DNA of 64,000 bases from Anaerolineales bacterium (lineage in GTDB: Bacteria > Chloroflexota > Anaerolineae > Anaerolineales > Villigracilaceae). The stretch's first letter is position 1; every line of letters begins with the position of its first letter. The DNA lies in the NCBI GenBank assembly GCA_015075725.1, contig JABTTV010000001.1:992001-1056000 (forward strand), given 5' to 3'. The notes beneath the pieces were generated by a model, which ran no database searches, was not told where the DNA came from, and saw only the letters and a list, made by a program, of their open reading frames with translations. The position numbers were made by a program, and so were the translations under genes. Positions 1-8,525 of the stretch are shown here, in pieces.

Positions 1-153
1 ATGAAGGGTGTAGGCGCGCGGATCCACTTCTCCGCTTTCGATGCGCTGGATGGTGCGGGCGCTGACTTCACAGCGTTCCGCCAGTTGTTCCTGCGTCAGG
101 TTTTTTTGCTGGCGCAGTTCCGAGACTTTGAGTCCGAGTTGAGGTTGGTTCAT
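1..153 (-). CDS. XRE-family HTH regulator (partial)
   Basis: The first 51 codons of a minus-strand gene that runs off the left edge. The N-terminus reads as a Cro/C1-type helix-turn-helix: residues around LRQQKNLTQEQLAERCEVS form the helix pair and TIQRIESGE is the recognition part. The start at 153 is supported by GGAG six bases upstream. It probably encodes a DNA-binding transcription regulator; any C-terminal domain lies outside the window. It is the last gene seen in the minus-strand run, so autoregulation cannot be judged. Confidence 0.8.
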   Translation of the reverse strand, partial: MNQPQLGLKVSELRQQKNLTQEQLAERCEVSARTIQRIESGEVDPRAYTLH

Positions 154-261
154 TATTACTCCTTACTGGTTTGACGCCATTATCAGGAACAGGACCCAAA
201 ATTACAACGTCGTGCGCACGACATCCATACGACATATACCTTTTATACACGACACTCTCAT

Positions 262-438
262 TCAGACAATCTTTTCGACGATGAGCAGAAAATCCACCAA
301 AGCGCCGCTCGGGAACCAGGTGACGTTCGGGATGATGGAGATGATCTCGCCTTCCAAACTGTTCAGGAATTGTTCCAACTTGCTTTGATCGGCGGTCATG
401 CGGAGGTTAAAACGATGGACGCGATATTTTGCCGACAT
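262..438 (-). CDS. Small conserved hypothetical protein (58 aa)
   Basis: A 58-residue reading frame starting MSAKYRVHRFNLRMTADQ and ending VEKIV, preceded by a GGAG-like site. The amphipathic pattern (charged first half, then LEQFLNSLEGEIISIIPN) looks like a folded alpha/beta mini-protein rather than noise. It sits just upstream of the XRE gene on the same strand, so the two may be co-transcribed. The family was not recognised and no function is assigned. Confidence 0.55.
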   Translation of the reverse strand: MSAKYRVHRFNLRMTADQSKLEQFLNSLEGEIISIIPNVTWFPSGALVDFLLIVEKIV

Positions 439-482
439 GTCGAACTCCTATCTTTTACTATGTCTGAGAGTTGAGCACATCG

Positions 483-782
483 TTAAATAGCTTTAAGGAG
501 GTATATCACGATGGTGATTGCGACAAGCAAGGTTGTCAATACCACGCCAATGAGGATGCCTCTTCGTCGTCTTCTCTTCTCCTCCTCCGTGAGCGGACGG
601 AGTTCATCCTTATGCCTTTGTTCCAGCGCCGTACCAATGGCGGCGCCTAAGGCAATTCCGACACCGATGCCAACGCCGAAGTTATCGAAGATCGGTCCGA
701 GTCCCGCGCCGAACGCTATTCCAATGCTTATACCGATTCCCATCCAATATCCTTGTCGATGTTTTTTTTCATTTTTAGACAT
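483..782 (-). CDS. Glycine-rich small membrane protein
   Basis: A 99-residue protein with a basic N-terminus, a glycine-zipper hydrophobic hairpin (about residues 12-50, repeated G-x-G-I motifs), a charged linker with the basic run KRRRRR, and one clear C-terminal transmembrane helix (about residues 74-97). This resembles small glycine-zipper envelope proteins but matches no named family I can identify. It follows the GT87 gene by 18 bp on the same strand, so it is probably in the same transcript. Confidence 0.6.
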   Translation of the reverse strand: MSKNEKKHRQGYWMGIGISIGIAFGAGLGPIFDNFGVGIGVGIALGAAIGTALEQRHKDELRPLTEEEKRRRRRGILIGVVLTTLLVAITIVIYLLKAI

Positions 783-800
783 ATCATATTCCTTCTTGTT

Positions 801-2135
801 TCAACTATTCAGATTTACTGTCCTCACGCTGGCAGACCTGCTTGGCAGGATGTTGCTATTGGTTGCAATGCGAATCTGTCGGAATGCGATCGGCAGGAGT
901 TCCACGTACGAAGCCGCCAGAAGGAGCGCATTAGACCAAAAGGTGATGCCGCTCGAGCCATAGAGGTTACGGTTGCCAAGGAGGTTGAAGAAGACGATGT
1001 TTGAAATAATGATCGAAGCTAGAAGCAAAATTGAAGATGTAATTCGCGATGCGCGGATTACCTTCTGTTCCTCCACAAGTTGCCAGGCAAGCAGTCCCTG
1101 CGCGAAGGAGATGTAAACGAGGTCAACGGGCCAGGACGTCAGCAGGACGAAGGGGACCGTCAGGAAAAGGATGTGAAAACTCCGGAGATTCGCATGGGGC
1201 AGGCGGGCACGTTGAATGCAGTAAACGAGTCCCGCGTTCAATGCCGTAATGCTGTATGAAAACCAGCGTAGTATTTGAAGATACATGCTCGGGTTGAAAT
1301 CCGCTGATATTGCCAGTCGAAGCATTGCGTCATCGATCCCCGTCGCCTTTGCCAGGCGAAGTATGACGTGCGGGAAGTGTTGAGAGTTGTAATTGGCGAT
1401 GACCCAATCGAAGTGACGATACGAGTCGAATAATGCGGCATAGAAACGCGTCGCGCCGTCCATGCCGAGGAGGGCGGCGGGAATCACGATGAGGAATACG
1501 GCGCACGCAATAAAAGAGTAAAGAAGGAAGCGGAGGTCACGGCGAATCACAAAAGGCAAAAGGAAGATGAGAGGGAAAAACTTGAAACTGATTCCAAAAG
1601 CGAGAAGAACCGCGGCAAGGGCTCGTTGACCACGTTCGTATAAGAACAGCGCGCCTAGAATCGAAACTGTCGTGATGATGCCAACCTGTCCCCACACGAG
1701 GTTGTGCAGGAGGGGAAAAGAGGATAAGGCGAGGAAAATGAATAGAAGTTGAATCCACCATCCCGTTGGAATGAGGCGGTGAAAGAGTCCAATAAAAAGA
1801 AGAATGCAGATGCCTTGCAGGAGTCCCCAGAGAAGAAGCGCTGAGTCGATTCCCAATGGCGTGAAGAGGGCAAACAGAAAGGCGATGAAGGGCGAGTAGA
1901 CAAAACCTGTCAAGGGCTCGCGAGTTTGGAGAATCGACTCGCCCATGGGGTAGTAATAATCTGCAAAGTCGCAGAAGGTTTGCGAACATCTATCAATGGC
2001 GATTCTAAAATTGCCCGTGCCTCGCCAGGTGTAAACATAGTAGGCAAAGAGTAGAAGCGCGATCACAACAATACCGATGCTTTGTCTTACATTCATCCAG
2101 CGATCTTTGGAGGGCTTGTCAGTGTTTGTAGACAT
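801..2135 (-). CDS. GT87-like polyprenol-phosphate-dependent membrane glycosyltransferase
   Basis: About 444 residues from the ATG at 2135, chosen because it overlaps the upstream gene by only 17 bp, whereas the longest frame would intrude about 140 bp. About ten hydrophobic segments are visible. The early loop with the charged YYYPMGESILQ stretch followed by GFVYSPFIAFLFALFTPLG is typical of the DUF2029/GT87 family (mannosyl/arabinosyl transferases using lipid-linked sugars). It lies next to a GT39-like gene, which suggests a pair modifying an envelope polymer or protein. Donor and acceptor cannot be read from sequence. Confidence 0.75.
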   Translation of the reverse strand: MSTNTDKPSKDRWMNVRQSIGIVVIALLLFAYYVYTWRGTGNFRIAIDRCSQTFCDFADYYYPMGESILQTREPLTGFVYSPFIAFLFALFTPLGIDSALLLWGLLQGICILLFIGLFHRLIPTGWWIQLLFIFLALSSFPLLHNLVWGQVGIITTVSILGALFLYERGQRALAAVLLAFGISFKFFPLIFLLPFVIRRDLRFLLYSFIACAVFLIVIPAALLGMDGATRFYAALFDSYRHFDWVIANYNSQHFPHVILRLAKATGIDDAMLRLAISADFNPSMYLQILRWFSYSITALNAGLVYCIQRARLPHANLRSFHILFLTVPFVLLTSWPVDLVYISFAQGLLAWQLVEEQKVIRASRITSSILLLASIIISNIVFFNLLGNRNLYGSSGITFWSNALLLAASYVELLPIAFRQIRIATNSNILPSRSASVRTVNLNS

Positions 2136-3426
2136 GTGAAACTCGCGTGTTAGGATTCGGAAGCACCCATTTGAGAAGAAGCCCATGCCAGATTTCAACG
2201 CCGGCGAGCATGAAAACCAGCCAGTCGATGGGCGAGCGATAGCGGGGCATAAATGGGACAAGGTAATAGATGAGCGGGTATGCGATCAACGGGGTCAGGA
2301 GTGCGATTCGCTGGGGAAGCGACTGGCTTGGAAATATTCTCCAGGCGCCGAGGATTGCGAGAATCGTAAAAACGGCGAGAAACAGGGCGGCGGATGAGAG
2401 GCGTTGAGGAATAAACCAAAAGTTGACGAATCTCAGGAAGGTCAACCTGAGGAATTCACCTGGATTTTCTTTTATCCAATTCACTGCATCATCCAAAGCC
2501 TGCCGCATGTATTCCACTTCGCCCAGTTGTTTGACCTTTAGCGCTTCCGTGGCAATAAGACGAGGATGTTGGTAGAAAAATCCCTCTCTATCCATCTCGG
2601 CAAAGGTGGCGGCAACGCCCGGATGATTATTATTGCCCATGCGTAGTTCCAACCCCAGGTTGCTTCGAATGAAAAAGAATCCGTGAAGCACGTTATGGTT
2701 CCGCCACGCCCACGGCACACAGGCGAGTACGACTCCCAGCGCCAACATACCGCTCATTGCCAACTTCCTGTTTATGCGGCGCCATCCAATTTCATAGGCA
2801 AAGTAACCCAGAAAAACAAGCAGAATGGGGGGCTGGACATGGAAGGATGCTCCGATTCCCAACCCAAGCAGGAATGAACCGAATAACGAACTTCGTTCAT
2901 GACTCCATCTTTTTAGGAAAGCCGCCAGCATCAAGACCAGCGCGAGTCCTGCCAGTCCCTCACCATGATTGAGTGTTTCCAACTCCGGGGTCAGCGCGCC
3001 AGCCAAGCCTGCGATGAGTCCTGCCGGTTTTTCCATTCCAAGTTTGTTGGCCACCCAGGGAATCAGCGCGTACGCCGCGGCGATGATCATTGCCGTGAAG
3101 ATCGCGAATACGTACCCTGCGTACCATGTGTTTCCAAACACGGACAGGATCAATGCCAGGATAGCCGGAGGAATCGGCGGCAGGTGCGCGGTGGGACCCG
3201 TTTCAATGATATAGGGATTTGCAAATTGACCAGTCTCAACCAGCGAGCGGGCGATTGCTCCCAGTTCCCTGTCGGGATTTGGAAGCAAAGGGGGATTTCT
3301 TATCCAGGAATAAGCCCTGACTCCAAATGCCAGGAAGAAGATAAAAACGAAAGCGCGCCCCGATGAACCCGCAAGCCAATTTAGAGCCGATCGGAATAGC
3401 ATTGGAAAAGAACGGTCTCTCTTCAT
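2119..3426 (-). CDS. GT39/ArnT-like membrane glycosyltransferase
   Basis: A 435-residue integral membrane protein of the GT-C fold. An N-terminal helix is followed by a first extracytoplasmic loop with PDRELGAIARSLVETGQFANPY, the acidic loop where the catalytic Asp sits in the PMT/ArnT/GT83 group. Around ten helices and a C-terminal FMPRYRSPIDWLVFM region follow. It starts at 3426 with an ATGA overlap with the preceding gene and overlaps the GT87 gene, so the three are translationally coupled. It is likely to move sugar from a polyprenyl carrier outside the membrane; the substrate is unknown. Confidence 0.75.
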   Translation of the reverse strand: MKRDRSFPMLFRSALNWLAGSSGRAFVFIFFLAFGVRAYSWIRNPPLLPNPDRELGAIARSLVETGQFANPYIIETGPTAHLPPIPPAILALILSVFGNTWYAGYVFAIFTAMIIAAAYALIPWVANKLGMEKPAGLIAGLAGALTPELETLNHGEGLAGLALVLMLAAFLKRWSHERSSLFGSFLLGLGIGASFHVQPPILLVFLGYFAYEIGWRRINRKLAMSGMLALGVVLACVPWAWRNHNVLHGFFFIRSNLGLELRMGNNNHPGVAATFAEMDREGFFYQHPRLIATEALKVKQLGEVEYMRQALDDAVNWIKENPGEFLRLTFLRFVNFWFIPQRLSSAALFLAVFTILAILGAWRIFPSQSLPQRIALLTPLIAYPLIYYLVPFMPRYRSPIDWLVFMLAGVEIWHGLLLKWVLPNPNTRVSHVYKH

Positions 3427-3860
3427 TTTTTCCTTTCAACAATCACCGATTCGATCTTTCCCACAGGCAGCCAGTCGTCCATGTTGCCGTAAGCGCTTTT
3501 ATCAATTGCAAAAGGCGGGATTTCTTTTACATCGGCAACTTCGATCAGGACAATGTAACGCTTGCCCGCCCAGCGTTTCATCTGTTTCTCGGTCAGACTC
3601 AGTTTGGGCTGGTTCTTTTTCACCAGCGCGCGAGACTCATCTTCGGTCATTTTCTCGGAATGAAAGGCGTTCTTCACTTTGGCTTTCGCGCGTACCGCTC
3701 CTTCCGCGTTGTTGTTGATGAAGTACAGCATGTCTCCCGCGTCCACGCGCCCGTGCGGGAGTTTGCGTCCCGTTGCGCCGCGGATGATCATGGTTTTCCT
3801 TCCAGCCAGCAGGTTTTCAAGTTCCTCCGCTTGTGCATCGAGATATACAACGTGATCCAT
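3423..3860 (-). CDS. ASCH/PUA-like domain protein
   Basis: A 145-residue soluble protein with no signal or membrane segment. The layout (NLLAGRKTMIIRGATGRKLPHGRVDAGDMLYFI, then a basic middle, then KRYIVLIEVADVKEIPPFAI) resembles the beta-barrel ASCH/PUA-like fold: an early GxRxK-type stretch, a GDxLYF turn and a late beta hairpin. Members are thought to bind RNA or nucleobases. RBS GGAG lies seven bases upstream and the stop overlaps the next start by ATGA. The fold assignment is an inference from pattern only. Confidence 0.5.
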   Translation of the reverse strand: MDHVVYLDAQAEELENLLAGRKTMIIRGATGRKLPHGRVDAGDMLYFINNNAEGAVRAKAKVKNAFHSEKMTEDESRALVKKNQPKLSLTEKQMKRWAGKRYIVLIEVADVKEIPPFAIDKSAYGNMDDWLPVGKIESVIVERKK

Positions 3861-3896
3861 TTTTTCTCCTTTTGATAGGATGTCAGCTTATGAACG

Positions 3897-4277
3897 TCAC
3901 CGTCCCCGCGCTTCCATCCAACTCAAGATGATGCGCGGGAAGAGGACGAGATCGAGCAAAACGCCGAGCGCCACGCCGCCTGCATAAGCAAGAATGTCAA
4001 ACGGGTCGAAGACACTACCAAAGATGGGGCGACCGAAATATTGCGATGCTTCCACAAGACAGCCGATTCCAAATACCGCACAAGCGCGGAAGATAGTTGA
4101 GCTAACGATTTTGTTTTGGAAGAGGCCAATCAGCAGGAACAATGTCATTGGCAGGAGAATATCAATCAAATAACTGTTCACGAATGCGGGAAACGGTCCG
4201 CGATAGTTTTCACCTGTCAAGAAGTGGAGCGCGGCGACGGACAGAGCAATGAGAGTGATGACAATTTTCTTTGTCAT
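3897..4277 (-). CDS. DUF2809/VanZ-like small membrane protein
   Basis: A 126-residue protein with four transmembrane helices. The conserved-looking block EASQYFGRPIFGSVFDPFDILAYAGGVALG matches the signature of DUF2809/VanZ-like proteins, in which an Asp-x-x-Asp near an Ala/Gly-rich helix recurs. The biochemical role of these families is not settled. It starts five bases after the stop of the lipoprotein gene, so it is in the same operon. Confidence 0.65.
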   Translation of the reverse strand: MTKKIVITLIALSVAALHFLTGENYRGPFPAFVNSYLIDILLPMTLFLLIGLFQNKIVSSTIFRACAVFGIGCLVEASQYFGRPIFGSVFDPFDILAYAGGVALGVLLDLVLFPRIILSWMEARGR

Positions 4278-4282
4278 AGGTC

Positions 4283-5332
4283 TTACCGTATCGCTTGTTT
4301 CAAATTAAAGATGTGAGCTTTCCCTGAATAGCCACGTCCCATGACAACCTCCAGTTCGCCGCTGGTCATGTGGTAGATGATCGACCATTGCGTAATATCC
4401 TGGGACACATCTTCGAGTAGACGAAGCGCATCCCTGGAAGATATTCGACCATCATGCCCATCGAGACGTTGCTCGATAAGGTCGTACCGCCAACAATGAC
4501 CTTGCGCATTGCCTTTTGTGGAGGCAAATAAAAAGTTTGTGGCGACCTGCCAGGGAGATTCGTTATGAAACACAACCATCTCCCCTAGATAGAACTCCAC
4601 CAAAGCCGATTCCCCGGACGCGCTTGCGATCAGGTAATGGATCGGGACGCTGCCCATGTCAATGTTGTAGCTGCCAAGGATTTCAATCGCTTCGTCCACC
4701 GTTCCGGCATGGTCGAGGATTTCACGAATCGCTTCCAATTCATCGAGCGTTTTTTTCCGGGGATCAAAAGGCATATCCTCTTCCGGGACAGCCGCCATTC
4801 CGACTGCCAATCCCTTTTCGTTCATACCGTCGAACGGCAGGGAGGGAGCATCCAGAAGCGCGCGTCGCTCTTCGAGGGGAATGTCGGTCAGATTCTTCGA
4901 GCGGTCCCCTTCGAAGCCGAGATACTCCATATCCACCATGGAAACGGAGGCATATCCATCCACAGGGTCGGTGAACAAAAGCAGGGCGGGGCTGAAACGC
5001 CAGTCGAAGTTGCGACCGAAGAGGCGGTCATCCTCATTTCCCAACGCGGCGAAGAGGGAACAGCCCCAGGCGACGCGACAGGACATTTGTGCAGAAACAG
5101 CCATCGGCTGGGAAAGATCCGGCAATTCGTAAGAGAATGTCAATTCGGGGTAAGTCCCGTAATAGCGCATCGCGTAGAGCGGATAATCATCCACCTGCTG
5201 CAGAGATCGAAGAGTAGCTGTCTCCGCCTCATTCGGAGTTAGTGTAGGCTGAGCCTGAGAAATGTCTGTAGCAGGCGCTGAACAGGATGTCAATAGAATT
5301 AGGATCGCTGTCAGAGTCCAAATCCATTTCAT
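4283..5332 (-). CDS. Lipoprotein of the linear amide C-N hydrolase (Ntn, C45/CGH-like) family
   Basis: About 349 residues from MKWIW at 5332, two bases after the previous stop. The first 17 residues are a lipoprotein signal with lipobox LTSC (lipidated Cys17), so the protein is exported and membrane-anchored. The core has WGCSLFAAL near residue 91 followed by FGRNFDW, the arrangement of the nucleophile Cys and Arg/Asn/Asp residues in choloylglycine-hydrolase/C45 acyltransferase-like enzymes. Later blocks MNEKGLAVGM and ESALVEF also fit. It probably cleaves a small amide or peptide outside the cell. In many relatives the Cys becomes N-terminal after processing, which is unusual in a lipoprotein. 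Confidence 0.75.
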   Translation of the reverse strand: MKWIWTLTAILILLTSCSAPATDISQAQPTLTPNEAETATLRSLQQVDDYPLYAMRYYGTYPELTFSYELPDLSQPMAVSAQMSCRVAWGCSLFAALGNEDDRLFGRNFDWRFSPALLLFTDPVDGYASVSMVDMEYLGFEGDRSKNLTDIPLEERRALLDAPSLPFDGMNEKGLAVGMAAVPEEDMPFDPRKKTLDELEAIREILDHAGTVDEAIEILGSYNIDMGSVPIHYLIASASGESALVEFYLGEMVVFHNESPWQVATNFLFASTKGNAQGHCWRYDLIEQRLDGHDGRISSRDALRLLEDVSQDITQWSIIYHMTSGELEVVMGRGYSGKAHIFNLKQAIR

Positions 5333-5334
5333 TC

Positions 5335-6255
5335 TTACCTGCCTTCTTGTATTGCAGTCCTCCGGTAATTCATCCGTACACTGAGGGCGATGATCGCAGC
5401 GGGGAAGAGTCCCAGAAGGATGGCTGTCGGGATGAATGAACCGCCTAAAACGAAGGTTTGATACAGCCAGGGAACCAGCGCGTCGATGAACCAGAAAAGC
5501 AGGAAGGTGCCACGCAAGGTAATTTGATTCGCCTGCCACCGGCGCGCGACCCATAAAATAGCAATGATGTTGACGATAAATGCCACCACAAACATGAACT
5601 GCATTTTGAAGTCCGCGCCTGCGGTTGCGAAATCCACACCACCTGTGCCGGTTGCGGTTGCACGGGCGTTTGCCACCAATGCCATCAGGATTCCGCCGAG
5701 GGCATAACCGATGTAGGCAAAACAGGCAGTCATGACCGCTTTTACGATTTCAGCGAACAGCGAATCTTCCTTTCGTATTTCTGTCCCATGGCTTCTCACC
5801 GACTGTTTCTCCCACCAGACCAGCCAGATGGAAAAGACCAATGTTTGCAATACAATCTCCGGATAGCCCATCAGGTGATACCACATCGGCAGTTTTGAAT
5901 AGAGCATCCCTTCGATGGAGCCGGGCGAAGCCGCGGGTGTGGATAGAATTCCTATGGTGACGAGCAGTCCCCACAGGATGAGCCAACCGCGTTTCTTTTC
6001 GATCAGGAGACCGCGCAGGGGCCACAGCCCAATGGCGAAGATCAATCCGCGGATGGGTTGCATCAAGGGACCGAGAACGATGTTGTGCTCATCCATTGGA
6101 AGCATATAGTCACGGATGACCTCGCGCTTGAAGACTTCCCCGTAATCGAACACATTGGACATGATGATGCCGAAGACGAAGTAGGTCGCCATATGTGCGA
6201 CAATCACGCGCAGGGCAAAACCGAAAAACGTTTTCCAATCATTCTGTGCGTTCAT
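5335..6255 (-). CDS. Multi-pass membrane protein, unknown function
   Basis: About 306 residues from MNAQNDWKTFF at 6255, chosen because GGAGA lies just upstream and the start overlaps the previous stop as ATGA. Seven or so hydrophobic helices are visible, with the motif FDYGEVFKREVIRDYMLPM in the first loop and PASPGSIEGMLY in a middle loop. No catalytic signature was recognised. Its coupling to the frameshifted gene upstream and the lipoprotein gene downstream suggests a shared process. Confidence 0.65.
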   Translation of the reverse strand: MNAQNDWKTFFGFALRVIVAHMATYFVFGIIMSNVFDYGEVFKREVIRDYMLPMDEHNIVLGPLMQPIRGLIFAIGLWPLRGLLIEKKRGWLILWGLLVTIGILSTPAASPGSIEGMLYSKLPMWYHLMGYPEIVLQTLVFSIWLVWWEKQSVRSHGTEIRKEDSLFAEIVKAVMTACFAYIGYALGGILMALVANARATATGTGGVDFATAGADFKMQFMFVVAFIVNIIAILWVARRWQANQITLRGTFLLFWFIDALVPWLYQTFVLGGSFIPTAILLGLFPAAIIALSVRMNYRRTAIQEGR

Positions 6256-7207
6256 ATTTTCTCCGGCAGGTGGATGGCGAAGCGGCAGCGCAGATTGCCT
6301 TGCAAAACGGATTCCAGCACATCGGCTTGCAGGGTCTGACCGAAGATGACCTCCCACGGTTTTTTGTGGAACGCGGCGGAGCAATTGCAAAACGTCGGTG
6401 AGATATCCGACCTGCCCGCTTTCAGCGATTCCTTCACCCATGGGCAGTGGCATAGTAATAGCGCTTTTTATCCTCATCTGTCTCCGCAAGATATTCCCTT
6501 GCCTGATGGGGAATCTTCGTCTCGTGGATGATATTGCCGACTCGCACACCCTGCCCGATCTCCGGCTCGCGGCGGACATATTCGATCACTTCATCGGTGA
6601 TCTCCTGGTTGAAATACAGCCTGCCCTCGCGCCGGACCGTTTCGAGTTCGGTGATCAAATCCTGTTTTTTGAGAAGCAGGTATTCGTCAATGTTCGCGCA
6701 CTCCTCGAACTTTTTCTTCGTCCCCGCATAGTATTCATCGGGCAGGTCGCGCAATCCGCTCGAAAGGATTTGTTTGCAGGCTTGTGGTTCCGCGCGTTCC
6801 AGCCTCTCGATCATGACCTGCATCGCGGCTGGTTTCTCCGCATTGGGCGTCCCCAACGGGACGAGTTCCACGCCTGTAAAAATTTCGTCGCGCCGCGTTT
6901 CGCCCAATACTTCGCCCGTCTTTTTGTACAGGTTGTCGAGCACCTCGCCGCCGTCAATCAACTCGAGCGCGGCAAGCAGGAGCGCGTTATCTTTCAAGAA
7001 CCTGCCATATAACGCAATGGCATAGTAATTATCGAACGCGTTGAGCCCCTCGGCGATCATTCGTGCGGAAAAGGAAGGGAATGCTTCCGCGAGGGACTTC
7101 CCATCACAGGCTGCGACGAATTTTTCCGCGAACGCGAGGAATGTATCAATGCGTTCGGGCGGGAATTTTCTCTCTTCAAGAAATTTATGAAAAACCTGTG
7201 AGTCCAT
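6252..7207 (-). pseudogene. Conserved soluble protein, interrupted by a -1 frameshift
   Basis: The frame opens at 7207 behind a strong AGGAGG site and runs to a stop at 6434. Just before that stop the other frame continues the protein to 6252: the tail reads HCPWVKES, then FCNCSAAFHKKPWEVIFGQ, then CRFAIHLPEKI. The break is at about 6449-6455, where one T appears to be missing (YYYATAHG instead of YYYCHCPWVKES). The tail, with its Cys motifs and CRFAIHLP, resembles an uncharacterised family I know only by pattern. The intact product would be about 317 residues. The stop still overlaps the next start by ATGA, so the damage is either recent or a sequencing error. Confidence 0.75.
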
Positions 7208-7241
7208 GGTTCCTCCTGGTTTCTTTTTCGATATACCGGTT

Positions 7242-8063
7242 TCAGCGCGGCGATGCCGAAGCAAGTTGTCTGATTGGCAACGGTTGTTCCTTTGGTTCAA
7301 ACCATGCCAGCAATTTGTAGGTTCTTTTGTTTTGAAAGCCCAGCCTGCGGGTCAACGCAATAGAACCCGCGTTGGATTTGACACAATCCCAATAGGCGCT
7401 TGAGCCTGTTTCTTCGCAGAGTTTGATCAGTTGTGCGCAGGCGATGGTCGCGAAACCCTGCTTTCGATATGCTTCGTGTGTCCTTATGCCGAGTTCGCGC
7501 ACGCCCATGATGTCCATGTCCGCGTAGGCTTCTGCGATTGTTGTATCGCCGTGCAAAATACAAACAGCGATTCCCTTTTCAAGAAAGTTTTCCATGCTTC
7601 CGTAGCGATTCAGGTTTTCATCAAGTTTGGGACTACGTTCCCAAAGCGCGCGGTCCATGCGATGAATGGAGAATCCGTCGGGCAACGTGCCAAGATACGG
7701 GGTGAGGTCGGAACCACCAACGGGGCGATCAAACTCCAGGCATTCCGCGCCAGCATCAGGGTCGGAGGGGAAGCGGTTCACATCCGAATCTCCATCACGG
7801 AATCCCAACGCGACGACCTCATCCTGCCTGAGTAAATGGATCGCTTCGGATAAAACATCCTCGTCGAATTCGCCGCCGCGATAGAGAGTCCCATCATCCG
7901 CCTCCCAAACGAGACACCAGCGCGGGCGCGCGGGATCGTTGGTGAAGATTTTGCCCGCGTTGCCGCCCGCAAGCACGGCGAACGCGCGAATACCAGTGGG
8001 CATATTCAAGTCGAACATGGATCTCAATTTGGGTGTGACTTGATTTGGATGTATGGAGATCAT
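7242..8063 (-). CDS. GNAT-family N-acetyltransferase
   Basis: A 273-residue protein whose C-terminal half has GNAT hallmarks: VRELGIRTHEAYRKQGFATIACAQLI (acetyl-CoA loop with R-x-x-G-x-A spacing) followed by NAGSIALTRRLGFQ, the usual motif B. The N-terminal half (about residues 1-130) is an extra domain found in the GNAT_acetyltr_2-like group. RBS AAAGGA lies upstream. It probably transfers an acetyl group to a small molecule or antibiotic; the acceptor is unknown. Thirteen bases separate it from the NTF2-like gene, so it is in the same transcript. Confidence 0.75.
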   Translation of the reverse strand: MISIHPNQVTPKLRSMFDLNMPTGIRAFAVLAGGNAGKIFTNDPARPRWCLVWEADDGTLYRGGEFDEDVLSEAIHLLRQDEVVALGFRDGDSDVNRFPSDPDAGAECLEFDRPVGGSDLTPYLGTLPDGFSIHRMDRALWERSPKLDENLNRYGSMENFLEKGIAVCILHGDTTIAEAYADMDIMGVRELGIRTHEAYRKQGFATIACAQLIKLCEETGSSAYWDCVKSNAGSIALTRRLGFQNKRTYKLLAWFEPKEQPLPIRQLASASPR

Positions 8064-8075
8064 GATTGTTTTCCT

Positions 8076-8513
8076 TTATTCATCCTTCGGGAACGAGAAG
8101 TGCATTTGAACCGTCACCCACTTTTCGCCTCGCTTTTCGAGCGTGCCTGTCCAACGACAGTTGTCCCATCCCGTTGGTTGACCGTTCCACTCGGCGTGGT
8201 CATCGAGAAAGCACGAATACCACGCGACATTTCCAAGTTCGGAAAATTTGACACGCAGGTCTTTGATGGAATAGTCCGTGGCCTTGAACGCGTCCTTCAT
8301 CCAGAAACGCTCACCCAGACTTTTGAACGCCTCGAAGCCGACGATGGTTGATTTTGAATCGGGATGGAAGATGAAGAAATCATCATCCTGCGCCACGATG
8401 GAGAACAACCTGTCGATGTTCTTGGTCAATGCCCAGCCGATGCAATCATGGATGACTTTTTCGACTTCTGTCCTGTCAGCCTCTTCCATTAGCTGTGCGA
8501 TTTTCGTGTTCAT
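8076..8513 (-). CDS. NTF2/SnoaL-like domain protein
   Basis: A 145-residue single-domain protein. The pattern of an N-terminal helix (EVEKVIHDCIGWALTKNIDRLFSIVAQDDDFFIFHPDS), then GFEAFKSLGERFW and a C-terminal beta sheet (GNVAWYSCFLDDHAEWNG, KWVTVQMHFSFP) is that of the DUF4440/SnoaL-3 cone fold. Such proteins are small-molecule binding domains or isomerases, often in biosynthetic or detoxification operons. No catalytic residues can be assigned. Confidence 0.75.
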   Translation of the reverse strand: MNTKIAQLMEEADRTEVEKVIHDCIGWALTKNIDRLFSIVAQDDDFFIFHPDSKSTIVGFEAFKSLGERFWMKDAFKATDYSIKDLRVKFSELGNVAWYSCFLDDHAEWNGQPTGWDNCRWTGTLEKRGEKWVTVQMHFSFPKDE

Positions 8514-8525
8514 GGTTCCGCCTTT

